Below, piece after piece: positions 33,907 to 42,042 of a stretch of 64,000 nt of DNA (positions within the stretch are counted from its first letter, which is position 1; every line of letters starts with the position of its first letter). Below the pieces are notes generated by a model that searched no databases, was not told where the DNA came from, and saw only the letters and a list, made by a program, of their open reading frames with translations. Source of the stretch: a virus; the IMG/VR virus record IMGVR_UViG_3300043548_000582, positions 25,235-89,234 of that record; one strand, 5' to 3'. The translations under genes were made by a program, and so were the position numbers.

Positions 33907-35195
33907 TGGGTTTAAAAATTTCAAGTCTGCCGGTAAATTCTCTGCCTTATTCAGGTTCAGAAAAACTACCTTTAGTTCAATCAGGTGTTACAAAAGCAGG
34001 CACTCTCAGTTCTTTTGTAAATTATTTGTCGGGAGCTTTACCTTCTGGAGGCAGCAATGTGTCGTCTTTAACTGGTAATTGGCAAAGTACATATACCACA
34101 TTTAGTTCAAACAGCGCTAATTATGCTGTTAAAAATGCTGATAATAATTTTAACACAAATCAAACATTTACTGACGATATCACTATAGGTACAGGCACAT
34201 ATTTGAAAGAAATACCTGCCCCGTCTACAATCGATGCATATTCACTTATATTAGGTTATAATGCAGGTGCTAATGACGGTTCATCTACTACATATGATGA
34301 TAATGTATTTATAGGGTATCAGAGTGGTAATGATAGCGGAAGTATTTTTGGAGCAACTTCTAAAAATATAGGCATTGGTTACGGATCTTTGGATTCTGCT
34401 GGCTCTGGTACTTACGGATCCGCATCTAATAATATTGCCTTGGGAGAAAGTTCTGGTATTAATATTGGTTCCAATAACGTGTCTACCCCTAACACAACTA
34501 ACAATATAATTTCTATTGGATCGAATGCTGGTAGTAATATAGGTTCTGGTAATGATAGTTCAAACGGAAATGCTGTAAATGTAATAGCGATAGGTAATAC
34601 TGCTGGAACAGGTGTAGGATCAGCTACAAGCTATTCGGGTGATGCAGTAGATGTAATAGCAATTGGTTCAGAAGCTGGTATCGATGCAGGTAGCGGCGGT
34701 GTTGATAATAGTGGTAACATAAATTATTCAGTTTTCTTAGGTGTACAAGCTGGTCATAGCGTAGGTAAAGGGGATATTCTCGCTGGTAATGCTAGTGATA
34801 TTATTGCTATAGGTAGACAATCTGGTTATGAAAGTAATATAGGCGCAACCACAAGTGATAATATCTATATCGGTAGAGAGTCTGGTTATCGGAACGGATA
34901 TAGTACTAATTCTCAGAATAACATTTTCATCGGATTATCTTCCGGCTATAATAAACAAGGCAGTAGAAATACATTCATCGGAGACCTAACTAATACAACA
35001 CCAACAGACTCTGTAAATCTCAGTGGTTGTATAGCTATCGGTTATGGCGCTCAGCCAACAGCGAGAAATACCATCGCTCTTGGTTCTGCTTCAACTCCTT
35101 TGAGCGTTGTTCCCGGTGCATCAACGTATCAACAATTATCTGGATTGAAAGTGATGATAAACGGTACTTATTACACGATACCGCTATTCTCTTGA
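33906..35195 (+). CDS. Tail fibre with YadA-like head repeats
   Basis: The 429-residue product has an N-terminal anchor (ISSLPVNSLPYSGSEKLPLV, then GTLSSFVNYLSG) that is repeated in the 35602 fibre. From about residue 110 to 400 it consists of repeats such as NVIAIGNTAGTG, DVIAIGSEAG, DIIAIGRQSGYE and NIYIGRESGY. These are the pattern of the left-handed beta-roll head of trimeric autotransporter adhesins (YadA). A trimeric distal fibre that contacts the host surface is likely. Gene orientation differs from the neighbouring units. Confidence 0.75.
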   Translation: MGLKISSLPVNSLPYSGSEKLPLVQSGVTKAGTLSSFVNYLSGALPSGGSNVSSLTGNWQSTYTTFSSNSANYAVKNADNNFNTNQTFTDDITIGTGTYLKEIPAPSTIDAYSLILGYNAGANDGSSTTYDDNVFIGYQSGNDSGSIFGATSKNIGIGYGSLDSAGSGTYGSASNNIALGESSGINIGSNNVSTPNTTNNIISIGSNAGSNIGSGNDSSNGNAVNVIAIGNTAGTGVGSATSYSGDAVDVIAIGSEAGIDAGSGGVDNSGNINYSVFLGVQAGHSVGKGDILAGNASDIIAIGRQSGYESNIGATTSDNIYIGRESGYRNGYSTNSQNNIFIGLSSGYNKQGSRNTFIGDLTNTTPTDSVNLSGCIAIGYGAQPTARNTIALGSASTPLSVVPGASTYQQLSGLKVMINGTYYTIPLFS

Positions 35196-35218
35196 TTTTT
35201 CATTTCTTTAAAATTTAA

Positions 35219-35230
35219 TAAATACATATA
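35219..35230 (+). promoter_or_regulatory. Late-type promoter for the 35230 gene
   Basis: TAAATA at 35219-35224 lies 5 bases before ATG 35230. Confidence 0.6.
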
Positions 35231-35589
35231 TGAGTATACTTAACAGCACCCCAACAGTCCAGACTGTATTAACAGATGAGCAAATTTTAAATAGCTTAGC
35301 AGCTGAAATTAAAAGATTTTCAAAAAGATCTTATGATTCTGTATTAGAAATACAAAACAAAGGTATAAATCTTGTATGGAAACGTGGTAGATTCACACCG
35401 CAGCAAATTATAGATGCTCTTGGTCCAGATGCCGTTAAAATATTTCAAATGCATGCTATTTTAACAGATGCAATCAAACAAATAGCTGCCATTGATGGTA
35501 TAGAAGCTCCAGTAGCATTACCAACAAATGCTTTTGAGATTGTAGATGGTGCTATTGTTGTATCTGAAGATCCATATATTACTCAATAA
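35230..35589 (+). CDS. Hypothetical protein between tail fibres
   Basis: The 119-residue product (MSILNSTPTVQTVLTDEQIL...) is helical, with a small domain around GRFTPQQIIDALGPDAVKIF and the end FEIVDGAIVVSEDPYITQ. Its place between two fibre genes, each with its own promoter, suggests a fibre accessory or chaperone, but no family is recognised. Confidence 0.6.
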   Translation: MSILNSTPTVQTVLTDEQILNSLAAEIKRFSKRSYDSVLEIQNKGINLVWKRGRFTPQQIIDALGPDAVKIFQMHAILTDAIKQIAAIDGIEAPVALPTNAFEIVDGAIVVSEDPYITQ

Positions 35590-35591
35590 CT

Positions 35592-35602
35592 TATAAATTT
35601 TA
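35592..35602 (+). promoter_or_regulatory. Possible late promoter (TATAAAT variant) for the SGNH fibre gene
   Basis: TATAAATT at 35592-35599 is close to the T4 late consensus TATAAATA and lies just before ATG 35602, but the final A is missing. Confidence 0.4.
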
Positions 35603-38052
35603 TGACAGGTATCAAAATTATAGACTTACCAAGCAGCACACTGCCTTATACGGGAACAGAACGTATTCCTATAACACAAGATGGCGAAACACGAAATGGT
35701 ACATTAAATTCATTCGTTAATTATATATCAGCTTTTACACCACCTCAACCTCCACTAACACAAGATGGAATAGAGTCCGCAATCACTGATAACTCATCAT
35801 TTCTAACTAATTTAGGCGCTGTTAGTTCTAACGGATCTGGTATTGTAGATAGTTCCAATTTTCGTGAAACTCTGCTATTAAATGATACAGCAATACCGGA
35901 TTCACTTAATTGGCAACCGAATTGTTTTAATAAACTTGTATTATCAGGCGCACCTATACATGTATTGATTGCAGGTGACTCATTATCTACCCAACTAAGA
36001 ATGCCTCCAAACGCAGCTTCCGCAGGTATAATAGGCGCTTCAAGATTAGCAGGATCTGTTAATGTCAGTGATTATAACGGACAAGATGGTAGACCTAGAT
36101 TTGAGGATGTATGGTTAGCTCCTTATCATGTGATTTCAGCCGGTGGTAGTGCTGTTTATCATATAGGCGGTCAAGGAGCAGTTAGCCCTGTTGCTACAAG
36201 AGCTAACACAATATCCGTAATGTATATTGCTGAAAGTGGAGCTGCTACGTTTAATTTGATGTACTCTACAAACTTGGGTACCAATTGGACGATTGTATCG
36301 AGTATTAGTGCTAACAATGGTGGATCAAGAGAAGGTAAAGTATATATCAATTCTTCTTTACCTGCATCAAATTCACCGACGTTCGTTGCAGGCATTAGCG
36401 GTGTTACAGGTGGTAATGTTCGTATTATAGGTGTTGGACTTTACCACAATACAGGATTGGGTGTTGTAGAGCTTCGAGCATTGGCAAATCTTGGAGGTAT
36501 TGATATAACAAACTTTGGCGCTGTGCCTGATTCTATATTTACCCCGCTATGGTCTCACATGTCTCCTGATCTTGTAGTAAGTCATTTTGCTGATTCGCCA
36601 GAGGATTGGAAAGACGTTAAGTTAACACTTAATAATGTGGTTACAAATGGTACTAATACTATAACATTTGATGCATATCCACCTACAGAGTATGCAAATG
36701 GAAATGCATATAGACCTTATCCTTTGGTAGGTGACTATATAACAGGTACTAATATACCGCCTAATACTAGAATCACAGCACATACTAAAAACTCGCAAAC
36801 AGCGACAATAAGCAACTCAGCTACAGGAAGTGGCACAAACTCTGCTAATATTCGAGGAGCGTTTGTATCATTTTACGAACGCTGTAGTAGTATTAAGAGT
36901 AAAACGGATTGGATTCAGTTTTCAATGAATCCAACAATGTCACCAGCTCTCTCTCAACACCCTCGATGGGAAAGTGGTGTGTCTTACCCTGTAGGTACTC
37001 GCGTTACTACATATAATGCAGATGCTACTATTGCAGTAGGTAGACTTGAACGAGTTTATGTTTCTAAAGCTAACCATACATCAGATTCAACCACGCTACC
37101 TAATGTAGGGGCATCTTGGCAAACAGTATGGGATGAAGACCTGCTTGATGCAGCATCAATATCTGCGGGGACAGGAAGAGCGAGACAGCAAGCAAAAGCT
37201 CAAAGAGAGTGGGCAATTAGATCTGGCCATTCATTCATCAACGGTTTTGATATTTTTAGAGATTACAGATCAGCGTCTAGTGCAGGGTTAATGTCACCAC
37301 CTGACATGATTCATCCTAATGACGTAGGACATCCATTTAAAAATGTTATGTTTTGGTCTAAAATCCCACTTGCTCAAATGAATTTGGGCTTAATTGGGAA
37401 TGTCTACTCTAAAGATGGTAATGTACCTTTAATTTACACAACACCGGCAAGTAATATTTATGCTCCCGGAGATGCAGGTTTAGTTGAAATTAGCCGTCCG
37501 CTAAGAATGTCAGGACCGGGGGCTCAAATTAATTTAGGAGACCGTAATACCCCTGTTAGTTTCAACGCTGATGTGGCATTTTCAAACACCGGTGGAGTTT
37601 TAACTATAAGTAACTTTAATACTAGTATTGTCGCTATTGGCGGAACATCTTCTTTTCTTGGATGGCACCCCGGTTCTAATGGTGCTGTATTAGGCGGTCG
37701 TGGATCAAATTGGTGGAATCTTGGAGGAGCTGGAGTCAGACTTGAATATACACCTACGACAACAAATTATACTATCGCTGCTACCGACTATACTGTTAAT
37801 GTAACAAGTAATTCTGTAACCGTTCAATTACCACTAGCGGAAGCGCTAAATTCAAATACTAGTAATTTCACTAATACTAGAGCAGGTGTAGAAGGTAAAC
37901 TATATTGTATTAAAAATTCTGGAACAGGCACGACAGTTACATTATCAGCAAATGGTGCACAATTAATTAATTCAACAAATACATTGTCAATATCATCAGG
38001 TCAAATGTTTAAAGTTCAATCAACAGGAACTGGTTGGATAACTGTAATGTAA
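35602..38052 (+). CDS. Tail fibre/tailspike with SGNH (GDSL-type) hydrolase domain
   Basis: The 816-residue product starts with the same anchor as the 33906 fibre (IIDLPSSTLPYTGTERIPIT, GTLNSFVNYISA). A hydrolase domain follows: HVLIAGDSLSTQL has the block I nucleophile Ser in GDSLS at about 125-129. Block V DMIHPNDVGHP supplies Asp 568 and His 571. Between them is an inserted beta-rich region (about 160-540). The C-terminal 200 residues form a fibre ending. SGNH domains on phage spikes usually remove O-acetyl groups from surface polysaccharides, so host-glycan deacetylation is the likely role. A strong candidate receptor-binding depolymerase. Confidence 0.82.
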   Translation: MTGIKIIDLPSSTLPYTGTERIPITQDGETRNGTLNSFVNYISAFTPPQPPLTQDGIESAITDNSSFLTNLGAVSSNGSGIVDSSNFRETLLLNDTAIPDSLNWQPNCFNKLVLSGAPIHVLIAGDSLSTQLRMPPNAASAGIIGASRLAGSVNVSDYNGQDGRPRFEDVWLAPYHVISAGGSAVYHIGGQGAVSPVATRANTISVMYIAESGAATFNLMYSTNLGTNWTIVSSISANNGGSREGKVYINSSLPASNSPTFVAGISGVTGGNVRIIGVGLYHNTGLGVVELRALANLGGIDITNFGAVPDSIFTPLWSHMSPDLVVSHFADSPEDWKDVKLTLNNVVTNGTNTITFDAYPPTEYANGNAYRPYPLVGDYITGTNIPPNTRITAHTKNSQTATISNSATGSGTNSANIRGAFVSFYERCSSIKSKTDWIQFSMNPTMSPALSQHPRWESGVSYPVGTRVTTYNADATIAVGRLERVYVSKANHTSDSTTLPNVGASWQTVWDEDLLDAASISAGTGRARQQAKAQREWAIRSGHSFINGFDIFRDYRSASSAGLMSPPDMIHPNDVGHPFKNVMFWSKIPLAQMNLGLIGNVYSKDGNVPLIYTTPASNIYAPGDAGLVEISRPLRMSGPGAQINLGDRNTPVSFNADVAFSNTGGVLTISNFNTSIVAIGGTSSFLGWHPGSNGAVLGGRGSNWWNLGGAGVRLEYTPTTTNYTIAATDYTVNVTSNSVTVQLPLAEALNSNTSNFTNTRAGVEGKLYCIKNSGTGTTVTLSANGAQLINSTNTLSISSGQMFKVQSTGTGWITVM

Positions 38053-38060
38053 TTGTGTGA

Positions 38061-38861
38061 TTAATAATAAGTGCCGTATATAGACGTGTCGTTGACGCTG
38101 TTGTCGAATATATTATCCTTAGAATATTCATCAACATCAAACGGATATGTTTTAGGATTGCTGCTCAATTGCACACTGGACAACTGATCAAGTAGAGTTA
38201 TGCTGCTGCTCAATACACCACTGAATGAGTTATCATACACCTGAACGTTGTTATCTTCATCAGGAAATCCAGCTTCAAAGCTGTAATCATATCTCTTCGC
38301 TGTAACTTTCCATATATAGTGGCCCATCAGTGGATTCAATGCCCCTCCATCTTCATCAATAACTTCAGTCACAACAAAAGTTTTCGGACCTCTACCACCC
38401 GGTCTATCACAACCAAAAGGTGTTAGAACAAAGCCATCATCAGCTTTCGGCTCCACCCTCTGACCATTATTCGAGTGTATGTTTATTTGATTGAAAGCTG
38501 TTGTGAATGAGTCTATGTGGAAATACAGGGTGACACTATCATCAGGCTCCCATCCGTATGTTTGTAGAGGAACTCCGTTGTGTTGATATTCCACGTAAGC
38601 TCTTATAGCAACAGGTCCATAGTATGGCGTGACTGTATGTTCCCCGTAAAAGTTATTAGCAGCTGATAAATTATACGTGTTGACGTAATAATTGATATCG
38701 ACTCCGAAATTATTTATAAGTTCAGAAAATCCGCTGTTGTATAAAGCGCGTTCAGCTTGAAATTTAGATGGATCTGCAAAACCACCACACGCTGGTTTAA
38801 ACACTCCCGCAAATATATTAGACGGAGTTAGACATGACAATGGAGTTACAGGACATCCCAT
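38061..38861 (-). CDS. Probable neck protein (T4 gp14-like)
   Basis: The 266-residue product (T4 gp14 is 256) has the pattern of neck proteins: FSELINNFGVDINYYVNTYN, then a GE-containing loop (FYGEHTVTPYYGPVAIRAYV) and GWEPDDSVTLYFHIDSF. This corresponds to the YGxDixY, GEd and f.v...f elements I recall from gp13/gp14-type proteins. The C-terminus is polar. It lies near the terminase gene, as neck genes do in T4. The call is by pattern and position, not strong identity. Confidence 0.5.
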   Translation of the reverse strand: MGCPVTPLSCLTPSNIFAGVFKPACGGFADPSKFQAERALYNSGFSELINNFGVDINYYVNTYNLSAANNFYGEHTVTPYYGPVAIRAYVEYQHNGVPLQTYGWEPDDSVTLYFHIDSFTTAFNQINIHSNNGQRVEPKADDGFVLTPFGCDRPGGRGPKTFVVTEVIDEDGGALNPLMGHYIWKVTAKRYDYSFEAGFPDEDNNVQVYDNSFSGVLSSSITLLDQLSSVQLSSNPKTYPFDVDEYSKDNIFDNSVNDTSIYGTYY

Positions 38862-38872
38862 GGTATTATTTA
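38862..38872 (-). promoter_or_regulatory. Late-type promoter for the 38061-38861 gene
   Basis: TAAATA (minus strand, 38867-38872) lies 5 bases before ATG 38861, inside the 3' end of the upstream gene. Confidence 0.65.
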
Positions 38873-39207
38873 ACCTTTACAACTCTTGCAACCGGTTTAT
38901 TTTCTGGAGTCAGATACATTTGCAAACCGAACGGGCTATTTTTAATTTTCGACACTTTGTTGTTTTTAAACTCCAGATTGTATGTGACCAATACATCGGT
39001 AAGTTCTGGTCCTTGAAACATATAACCCAATACATTTATTTTAGGGTTGAGTTGTTCGTATGGTCCTTTGGTTGTTATATTTTTACGTGTTATTGGTTTC
39101 ACAGCGTCTCGACTTCCTTTTTTATTACTAGCAAATGCTGTAATTTTTGGAGTACCATCTGCCATATTATGTGCATATTCCAGAAAGAATGTTTCAAAAG
39201 ATTTCAC
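38866..39207 (-). CDS. Small protein with T4 internal-protein-like N-terminus
   Basis: The 113-residue product starts with GTG and reads MKSFETFFLEYAHN, very like the T4 capsid-targeting sequence MKTYQEFIAEA; Phe-Leu-Glu could be the prohead protease site. The rest is a basic beta-rich domain (KGPYEQLNPKINVLGYMF, FGLQMYLTPENKPVARVVKVK). It has its own late promoter and a terminator upstream. It is probably packaged in the head; the activity is unknown. Confidence 0.6.
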   Translation of the reverse strand: MKSFETFFLEYAHNMADGTPKITAFASNKKGSRDAVKPITRKNITTKGPYEQLNPKINVLGYMFQGPELTDVLVTYNLEFKNNKVSKIKNSPFGLQMYLTPENKPVARVVKVK

Positions 39208-39219
39208 TATATCTATTTA
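39208..39219 (-). promoter_or_regulatory. Late-type promoter for the 38866-39207 gene
   Basis: TAAATA (minus strand, 39214-39219) lies 6 bases before a GTG start at 39207. Confidence 0.6.
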
Positions 39220-39221
39220 AC

Positions 39222-39253
39222 AAAAAAGGGGAGTCATTTAAGACTCCCCTTTT
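39222..39253 (-). terminator. Rho-independent terminator after the 39279 gene
   Basis: A 12-base-pair stem (39224-39235 with 39242-39253; AAAAGGGGAGTC) encloses an ATTTAA loop and ends on the minus strand in a T-run (complement of 39222-39227). It separates the 39279 unit from the promoter at 39214. Confidence 0.85.
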
Positions 39254-39278
39254 CGGTTTGATTTTTATTGTTGAAAAA

Positions 39279-39821
39279 TTACTTGATATACTCAGCACCC
39301 GCTTTGTAGTTTCCAACTTTGTTGTTGGAACCAGCACCGATGTTTGGTTGTTTAGCGTTGTAGAGAGCGTGGCCGTAATCTCCGTCATCACCGACTTTAT
39401 CAGTTACAGCGGATGTTGCTTTTCCACCCTTGGCTTTGACTTTACCAACTGTGTTTGGCTTGCCAGTGAGTTTGCCGATAGCTGGGGTTTCTTCGTCTTC
39501 TTCAAAGTCTCCACCCATTTCATCTTCACCTTCGTCGCCCATGTCAAAGTCAAGGTCTTCTCCTTCGGTATCGCCTTCTCCTTCGCCTTCACCACCGTCT
39601 AGGACAGCCATGAGAACATCGTGAAGTTTTTGAGCGGTTGCTCTATCGAGGGTGAAAGTAACTTCATCTTCTCCACCGAAATCGGAATCCATTTCGTCAT
39701 CGGTAGGTTCATCTTCAAGGCCAAATGCATTTACATCGTCCTCGGCATCTTCCATACCCATGTAATTCTCATTAACGACGGATCTAAACAATTTATCGAA
39801 ACTAAGTGTTTTTCTAGTCAT
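39279..39821 (-). CDS. Nested acidic protein, internal start of the 39279-40232 ORF
   Basis: Inside the 317-codon frame, ATG 39821 (MTRKTLSFDKLFRSVVNENY) is preceded at exactly 5 bases by TAAATA, the arrangement seen before most late genes. The 180-residue product would start with an amphipathic FDKLF-type N-terminus like other proteins of this phage and carry the acidic C-terminal domain. Both forms may be made from two promoters. Chance occurrence of the box cannot be excluded. Confidence 0.45.
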   Translation of the reverse strand: MTRKTLSFDKLFRSVVNENYMGMEDAEDDVNAFGLEDEPTDDEMDSDFGGEDEVTFTLDRATAQKLHDVLMAVLDGGEGEGEGDTEGEDLDFDMGDEGEDEMGGDFEEDEETPAIGKLTGKPNTVGKVKAKGGKATSAVTDKVGDDGDYGHALYNAKQPNIGAGSNNKVGNYKAGAEYIK

Positions 39822-40232
39822 AACTGTATTTAGTATTTGTTTTCCCATTTTTCTACTTTCCTGCAATTCTTTTTCTTCTTCAGATTCACCTGCTTCCATG
39901 GCATCCAGTTGATCTTGGATGTTTTTGCGTTGTTCATCTGAAAGATTTGGCTTTTTAAGAGCATCACGAAGTTTATCTTCTTTCTTTTGTGCTTTGGTAA
40001 GTTTTTCTTCGTTGTCTTCTTCCTTGCAACCACACTTGCAATCAGATGGGTGATCGTCATTCAAAGCTTTTGTAGCGCCTCCTTTTTCATCCAATCCACC
40101 ATCTTGTTTTGGAAAATTTCCATCAAAAGCGTTTGGTGGTAGGTTTTTGGATTCCTTTACAATTTCTCTCTTCAACGCATTTAGCATGTCACCATAAGCG
40201 TCCCCTATATTTTGAAGATCTCGTTTGATCAT
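39279..40232 (-). CDS. Acidic head/scaffold-like protein, long form
   Basis: The 317-residue product is very acidic. Residues 1-137 are charged and helical (KEEDNEEKLTKAQKKEDKLR) with a small Cys cluster (DCKCGCKEED). Residues 138-317 form a unit that also has its own start (see the nested gene). The middle is a run of Glu, Gly and Asp (GGEGEGEGDTEGEDLDFDMG), and the end NNKVGNYKAGAEYIK is basic. The composition fits a prohead core or internal protein, as T4 gp67/gp68/gp22. Not assigned by homology. Confidence 0.6.
   Translation of the reverse strand: MIKRDLQNIGDAYGDMLNALKREIVKESKNLPPNAFDGNFPKQDGGLDEKGGATKALNDDHPSDCKCGCKEEDNEEKLTKAQKKEDKLRDALKKPNLSDEQRKNIQDQLDAMEAGESEEEKELQESRKMGKQILNTVMTRKTLSFDKLFRSVVNENYMGMEDAEDDVNAFGLEDEPTDDEMDSDFGGEDEVTFTLDRATAQKLHDVLMAVLDGGEGEGEGDTEGEDLDFDMGDEGEDEMGGDFEEDEETPAIGKLTGKPNTVGKVKAKGGKATSAVTDKVGDDGDYGHALYNAKQPNIGAGSNNKVGNYKAGAEYIK
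39822..39832 (-). promoter_or_regulatory. Late-type promoter inside the 39279-40232 ORF
   Basis: TAAATA (minus strand, 39827-39832) lies 5 bases before ATG 39821; the codons read CTA AAT ACA in the long frame. Confidence 0.5.
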
Positions 40233-40243
40233 ACCCTTATTTA
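40233..40243 (-). promoter_or_regulatory. Late-type promoter for the 39279-40232 gene
   Basis: TAAATA (minus strand, 40238-40243) lies 5 bases before ATG 40232, divergent with the gp17 box. Confidence 0.65.
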
Positions 40244-40255
40244 ACTACATTGTAA

Positions 40256-40270
40256 TAAATATATTCAATA
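40256..40270 (+). promoter_or_regulatory. Late-type promoter for the gp17-like gene
   Basis: TAAATA at 40256-40261 lies 8 bases before ATG 40270. Confidence 0.5.
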
Positions 40271-42042
40271 TGGCGAAAAACCAAGAGAAGTTCTATATGG
40301 GAAATCAAAATCTCCCATCTAAAGGAACATTAATAGCATATACTCCAGAACAGGCCAAAGAAATGCAAAAGTGCGCCAAGAATATATTGCATTTCGCTGA
40401 AAAGTATTTTTATATCTTGAATGTTGACAAGGGCAAAATGCCGATTGAATTATACAAGGCTCAAAAACGAGTTTTGAAAAAAATGATGGAGAATAGATTC
40501 TTTTGTCTATTGGCAAGTCGTCAGGTGGGTAAAAGTACTCTTATGACAATTTATATATTGTGGATGGCCAATTTCTTTGAGAATCAAAGAATTCTACTTG
40601 TCGCCAACAAGGAATCAACAGCTATTGAAATTTTCAGTAGAGTTAGAATGGCTTATGAAATGCTTCCAAATTGGCTAAAATCCCCTGTGGTTGAATATGC
40701 GAAGACAAGCATGGAGCTTGAAAACAACAGCCGCATAGCTATTACAACAACAACCGGAACCGCCGCCCGTGGTCAGTCCGTTAGTGTTTTAATTATTGAC
40801 GAATGTGCTTTCATCGAACCTCATCTCATGGAACCTTTTTGGGCATCTGTATTTCCAATTGTATCGTCTTCCAAAAAAGCGAAAGTTTTCATGTGTTCCA
40901 CCCCAAATGGAACCGGGAATCTTTTTTACGACATATATACAGGGTCTGTTGAGGGTAAAAATGGATGGGCTAATGACAAAATTTTATGGAATGAGATACC
41001 CGGAAGAGATGAAAAGTGGGTTAAAGAAATCAAAGGTGGGCTAGCATCTGAAGAGAAATGGGAGCAAGAATTCAATTGCCATTTCTTGAATTCAGGAACT
41101 GGATCGATGGGCGAAGACGCATATAACCACATGAAGTCTTACGTATCGAAACCGGTTGAGATTTTGATGGATGGAAAATATAAAATATTTGAACACTATC
41201 AAGAAGGCAGGATATATGTCGCTGGTGTCGATACCGGCGAAGGTATTGGAGGTGACTTCAGTTGTATAAAGATACTAGATATAACCGATCTTAAAGAAAT
41301 CACTGAGGTTGCGGAGTATTATGATAATACAATACCTGTCGCTGAATTTGCCAACAAGGTGTATGAGATTTTATGCCACTGGGGTAAACCTCTGGCTTGT
41401 ATTGAGAGAAATAACCAAGGCGGTCAAGTTGTTGACAGGCTTGGACTTGATATGGGATACATGGATAAAATCGTTTGTTGGGGTAGTAAATTGGCAGGTA
41501 GAAAAAACACCCAATTGTTGGGTATGATTGCATCAAGAAACACCAAATACAACGCTGTTGCAAACGCTCGATATTTCTACAACGACAAAATGGTGGTTCA
41601 ATTCAGAAACGAAGATTCATTACTCGAAGTGTTTAAAGATTTCGTCAAACTTCCAAATGATAGCTGGGGAGCGATATCTGGAAAGCATGACGACCGAACA
41701 ATGGCATTGGTTTGGGCATTGATGGTTCTTCACGATGATATCGTCGAGCAATATTTCACGGTTGATGAGTATGATGATTGCGGTAAGCCTTCCAAAATAA
41801 CGCCGAACGAGAATTTATTCGGTTCATTTGAGCCAGCGACATCTATATACACAAATGAGTACATAGATGGTATTGAAAATAGCCAGATCGCACCTATACA
41901 TTTCGGAACTACTACGCAACAAGCATCGGAATTTGCAGAATTGCAAGCTGACGGATGGGTTCCACTAAATGGTGATCCTTTCTACACTATGGACGCTGGG
42001 TTATCTGATGCGCAATCCGATTTCATAGCCAAGTATTTTTAA
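40270..42042 (+). CDS. 17: Terminase large subunit (T4 gp17-like)
   Basis: The DNA-packaging motor ATPase and headful nuclease. In the 590-residue product (T4 gp17 is 610), Walker A SRQVGKST is at 83-90 and Walker B VLIIDECAF at about 173-181. The coupling motif is CSTPNGTGN. The RNase H-like nuclease starts with AGVDTGEGIGGDF (Asp near 321) and includes CIERNNQGG and GKHDDRTMALVWALM with the last acidic residues. ATG 40270 follows a late-type box; an upstream in-frame start at 40225 would overlap the divergent promoter. A firm assignment. Confidence 0.95.
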   Translation: MAKNQEKFYMGNQNLPSKGTLIAYTPEQAKEMQKCAKNILHFAEKYFYILNVDKGKMPIELYKAQKRVLKKMMENRFFCLLASRQVGKSTLMTIYILWMANFFENQRILLVANKESTAIEIFSRVRMAYEMLPNWLKSPVVEYAKTSMELENNSRIAITTTTGTAARGQSVSVLIIDECAFIEPHLMEPFWASVFPIVSSSKKAKVFMCSTPNGTGNLFYDIYTGSVEGKNGWANDKILWNEIPGRDEKWVKEIKGGLASEEKWEQEFNCHFLNSGTGSMGEDAYNHMKSYVSKPVEILMDGKYKIFEHYQEGRIYVAGVDTGEGIGGDFSCIKILDITDLKEITEVAEYYDNTIPVAEFANKVYEILCHWGKPLACIERNNQGGQVVDRLGLDMGYMDKIVCWGSKLAGRKNTQLLGMIASRNTKYNAVANARYFYNDKMVVQFRNEDSLLEVFKDFVKLPNDSWGAISGKHDDRTMALVWALMVLHDDIVEQYFTVDEYDDCGKPSKITPNENLFGSFEPATSIYTNEYIDGIENSQIAPIHFGTTTQQASEFAELQADGWVPLNGDPFYTMDAGLSDAQSDFIAKYF

